Positions 63,801 through 64,000 of a DNA stretch of 64,000 nucleotides are shown here, one piece after another; within the stretch, counting starts at the first letter, position 1; every line of letters starts with the position of its first letter. The stretch is from Gymnorhina tibicen (Eukaryota > Chordata > Aves > Passeriformes > Artamidae), in NCBI GenBank assembly GCA_013399875.1, contig VXAZ01018984.1, forward strand, positions 1,852,100-1,916,099, read 5' to 3'. The translations under genes were made by a program, and so were the position numbers. The notes below the pieces were generated by a model. The model saw only the letters and a list, made by a program, of their open reading frames with translations, was not told where the DNA came from and ran no database searches.

Positions 63801-64000
63801 ATCTTATCAAACATTTTAAAATACAGAAAGTTAATATGAGTTTTTTATGATTCTGAAAAATCTTTCATATAAAAGGGTATCTAAGAGTATGCCCAGAGAC
63901 AAAGGATTAAAGATTAATCAGTCATTTTAAATTCTCTGTACCACTGTATATCAAAAAGGAACCCTCTTTGTTCTTATCTGAGGACAGAGAGATAAAGAGC
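60876..64000 (-). other. ARHGAP10 intron, 3' part, running off the window
   Basis: I searched the gene strand for the next upstream exon, which should encode the arginine-finger segment of the RhoGAP domain, and did not find it. The 3.1 kb present looks wholly intronic, with an A-run at 63469-63484 and no CR1. Confidence 0.75.

Noticed and set aside
1..64000. CRISPR arrays, operons, prokaryotic or phage genes, tRNA or rRNA genes
   Set aside because: Direct reading shows vertebrate exon-intron structure and CR1 repeats throughout, with no regularly spaced repeats and no cloverleaf or rRNA-like sequence noticed. A tRNAscan or Rfam search could not be run.

Overview
This window is vertebrate nuclear DNA. 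It is AT-rich, sparse in genes, full of long introns, and carries three 5'-truncated CR1 LINE fragments. CR1 as the interspersed repeat together with moderate intron sizes points to a sauropsid, most likely a bird; I cannot name the species. There is no operon, prokaryotic gene, CRISPR array or recognisable structural RNA gene.

The main content is the 3' half of ARHGAP10 (GRAF2/PSGAP, a RhoGAP of the BAR-PH-RhoGAP-SH3 family) on the minus strand. I reconstructed nine consecutive coding exons between 60875 and 8567. Each has an AG acceptor and a GT donor, and the split codons match at every junction. Together they give about 346 codons that run through most of the RhoGAP domain, a Ser/Pro-rich linker and the whole C-terminal SH3 domain to a TAG stop. 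The BAR and PH domains and the arginine-finger part of the RhoGAP domain lie beyond the right edge.

Layout from left to right: 1 to about 3.54 kb is non-coding sequence that looks like the 3' UTR of a plus-strand gene. By synteny (NR3C2 lies tail-to-tail with ARHGAP10 in human) and by exact seed matches for miR-124 and miR-135, two miRNAs reported to regulate the mineralocorticoid receptor, I assign it to NR3C2. From about 3.54 to 7.7 kb is the intergenic gap, with one CR1. From about 7.7 to 8.57 kb is the probable ARHGAP10 3' UTR, with a second CR1 and a strong RNA G-quadruplex motif. From 8.57 to 60.9 kb are the ARHGAP10 exons and eight introns, and 60.9 to 64 kb is the start of the next intron.

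Inside the introns I see one more CR1, simple repeats, small tandem duplications, two G-quadruplex motifs, a small CpG cluster with an E-box, and several blocks dense in transcription-factor motifs that are candidate conserved non-coding elements. The long open frames in the introns are compatible with chance. I found no previously undescribed gene system; the most useful leads are the post-transcriptional elements in the two convergent 3' UTRs and the intronic regulatory candidates.
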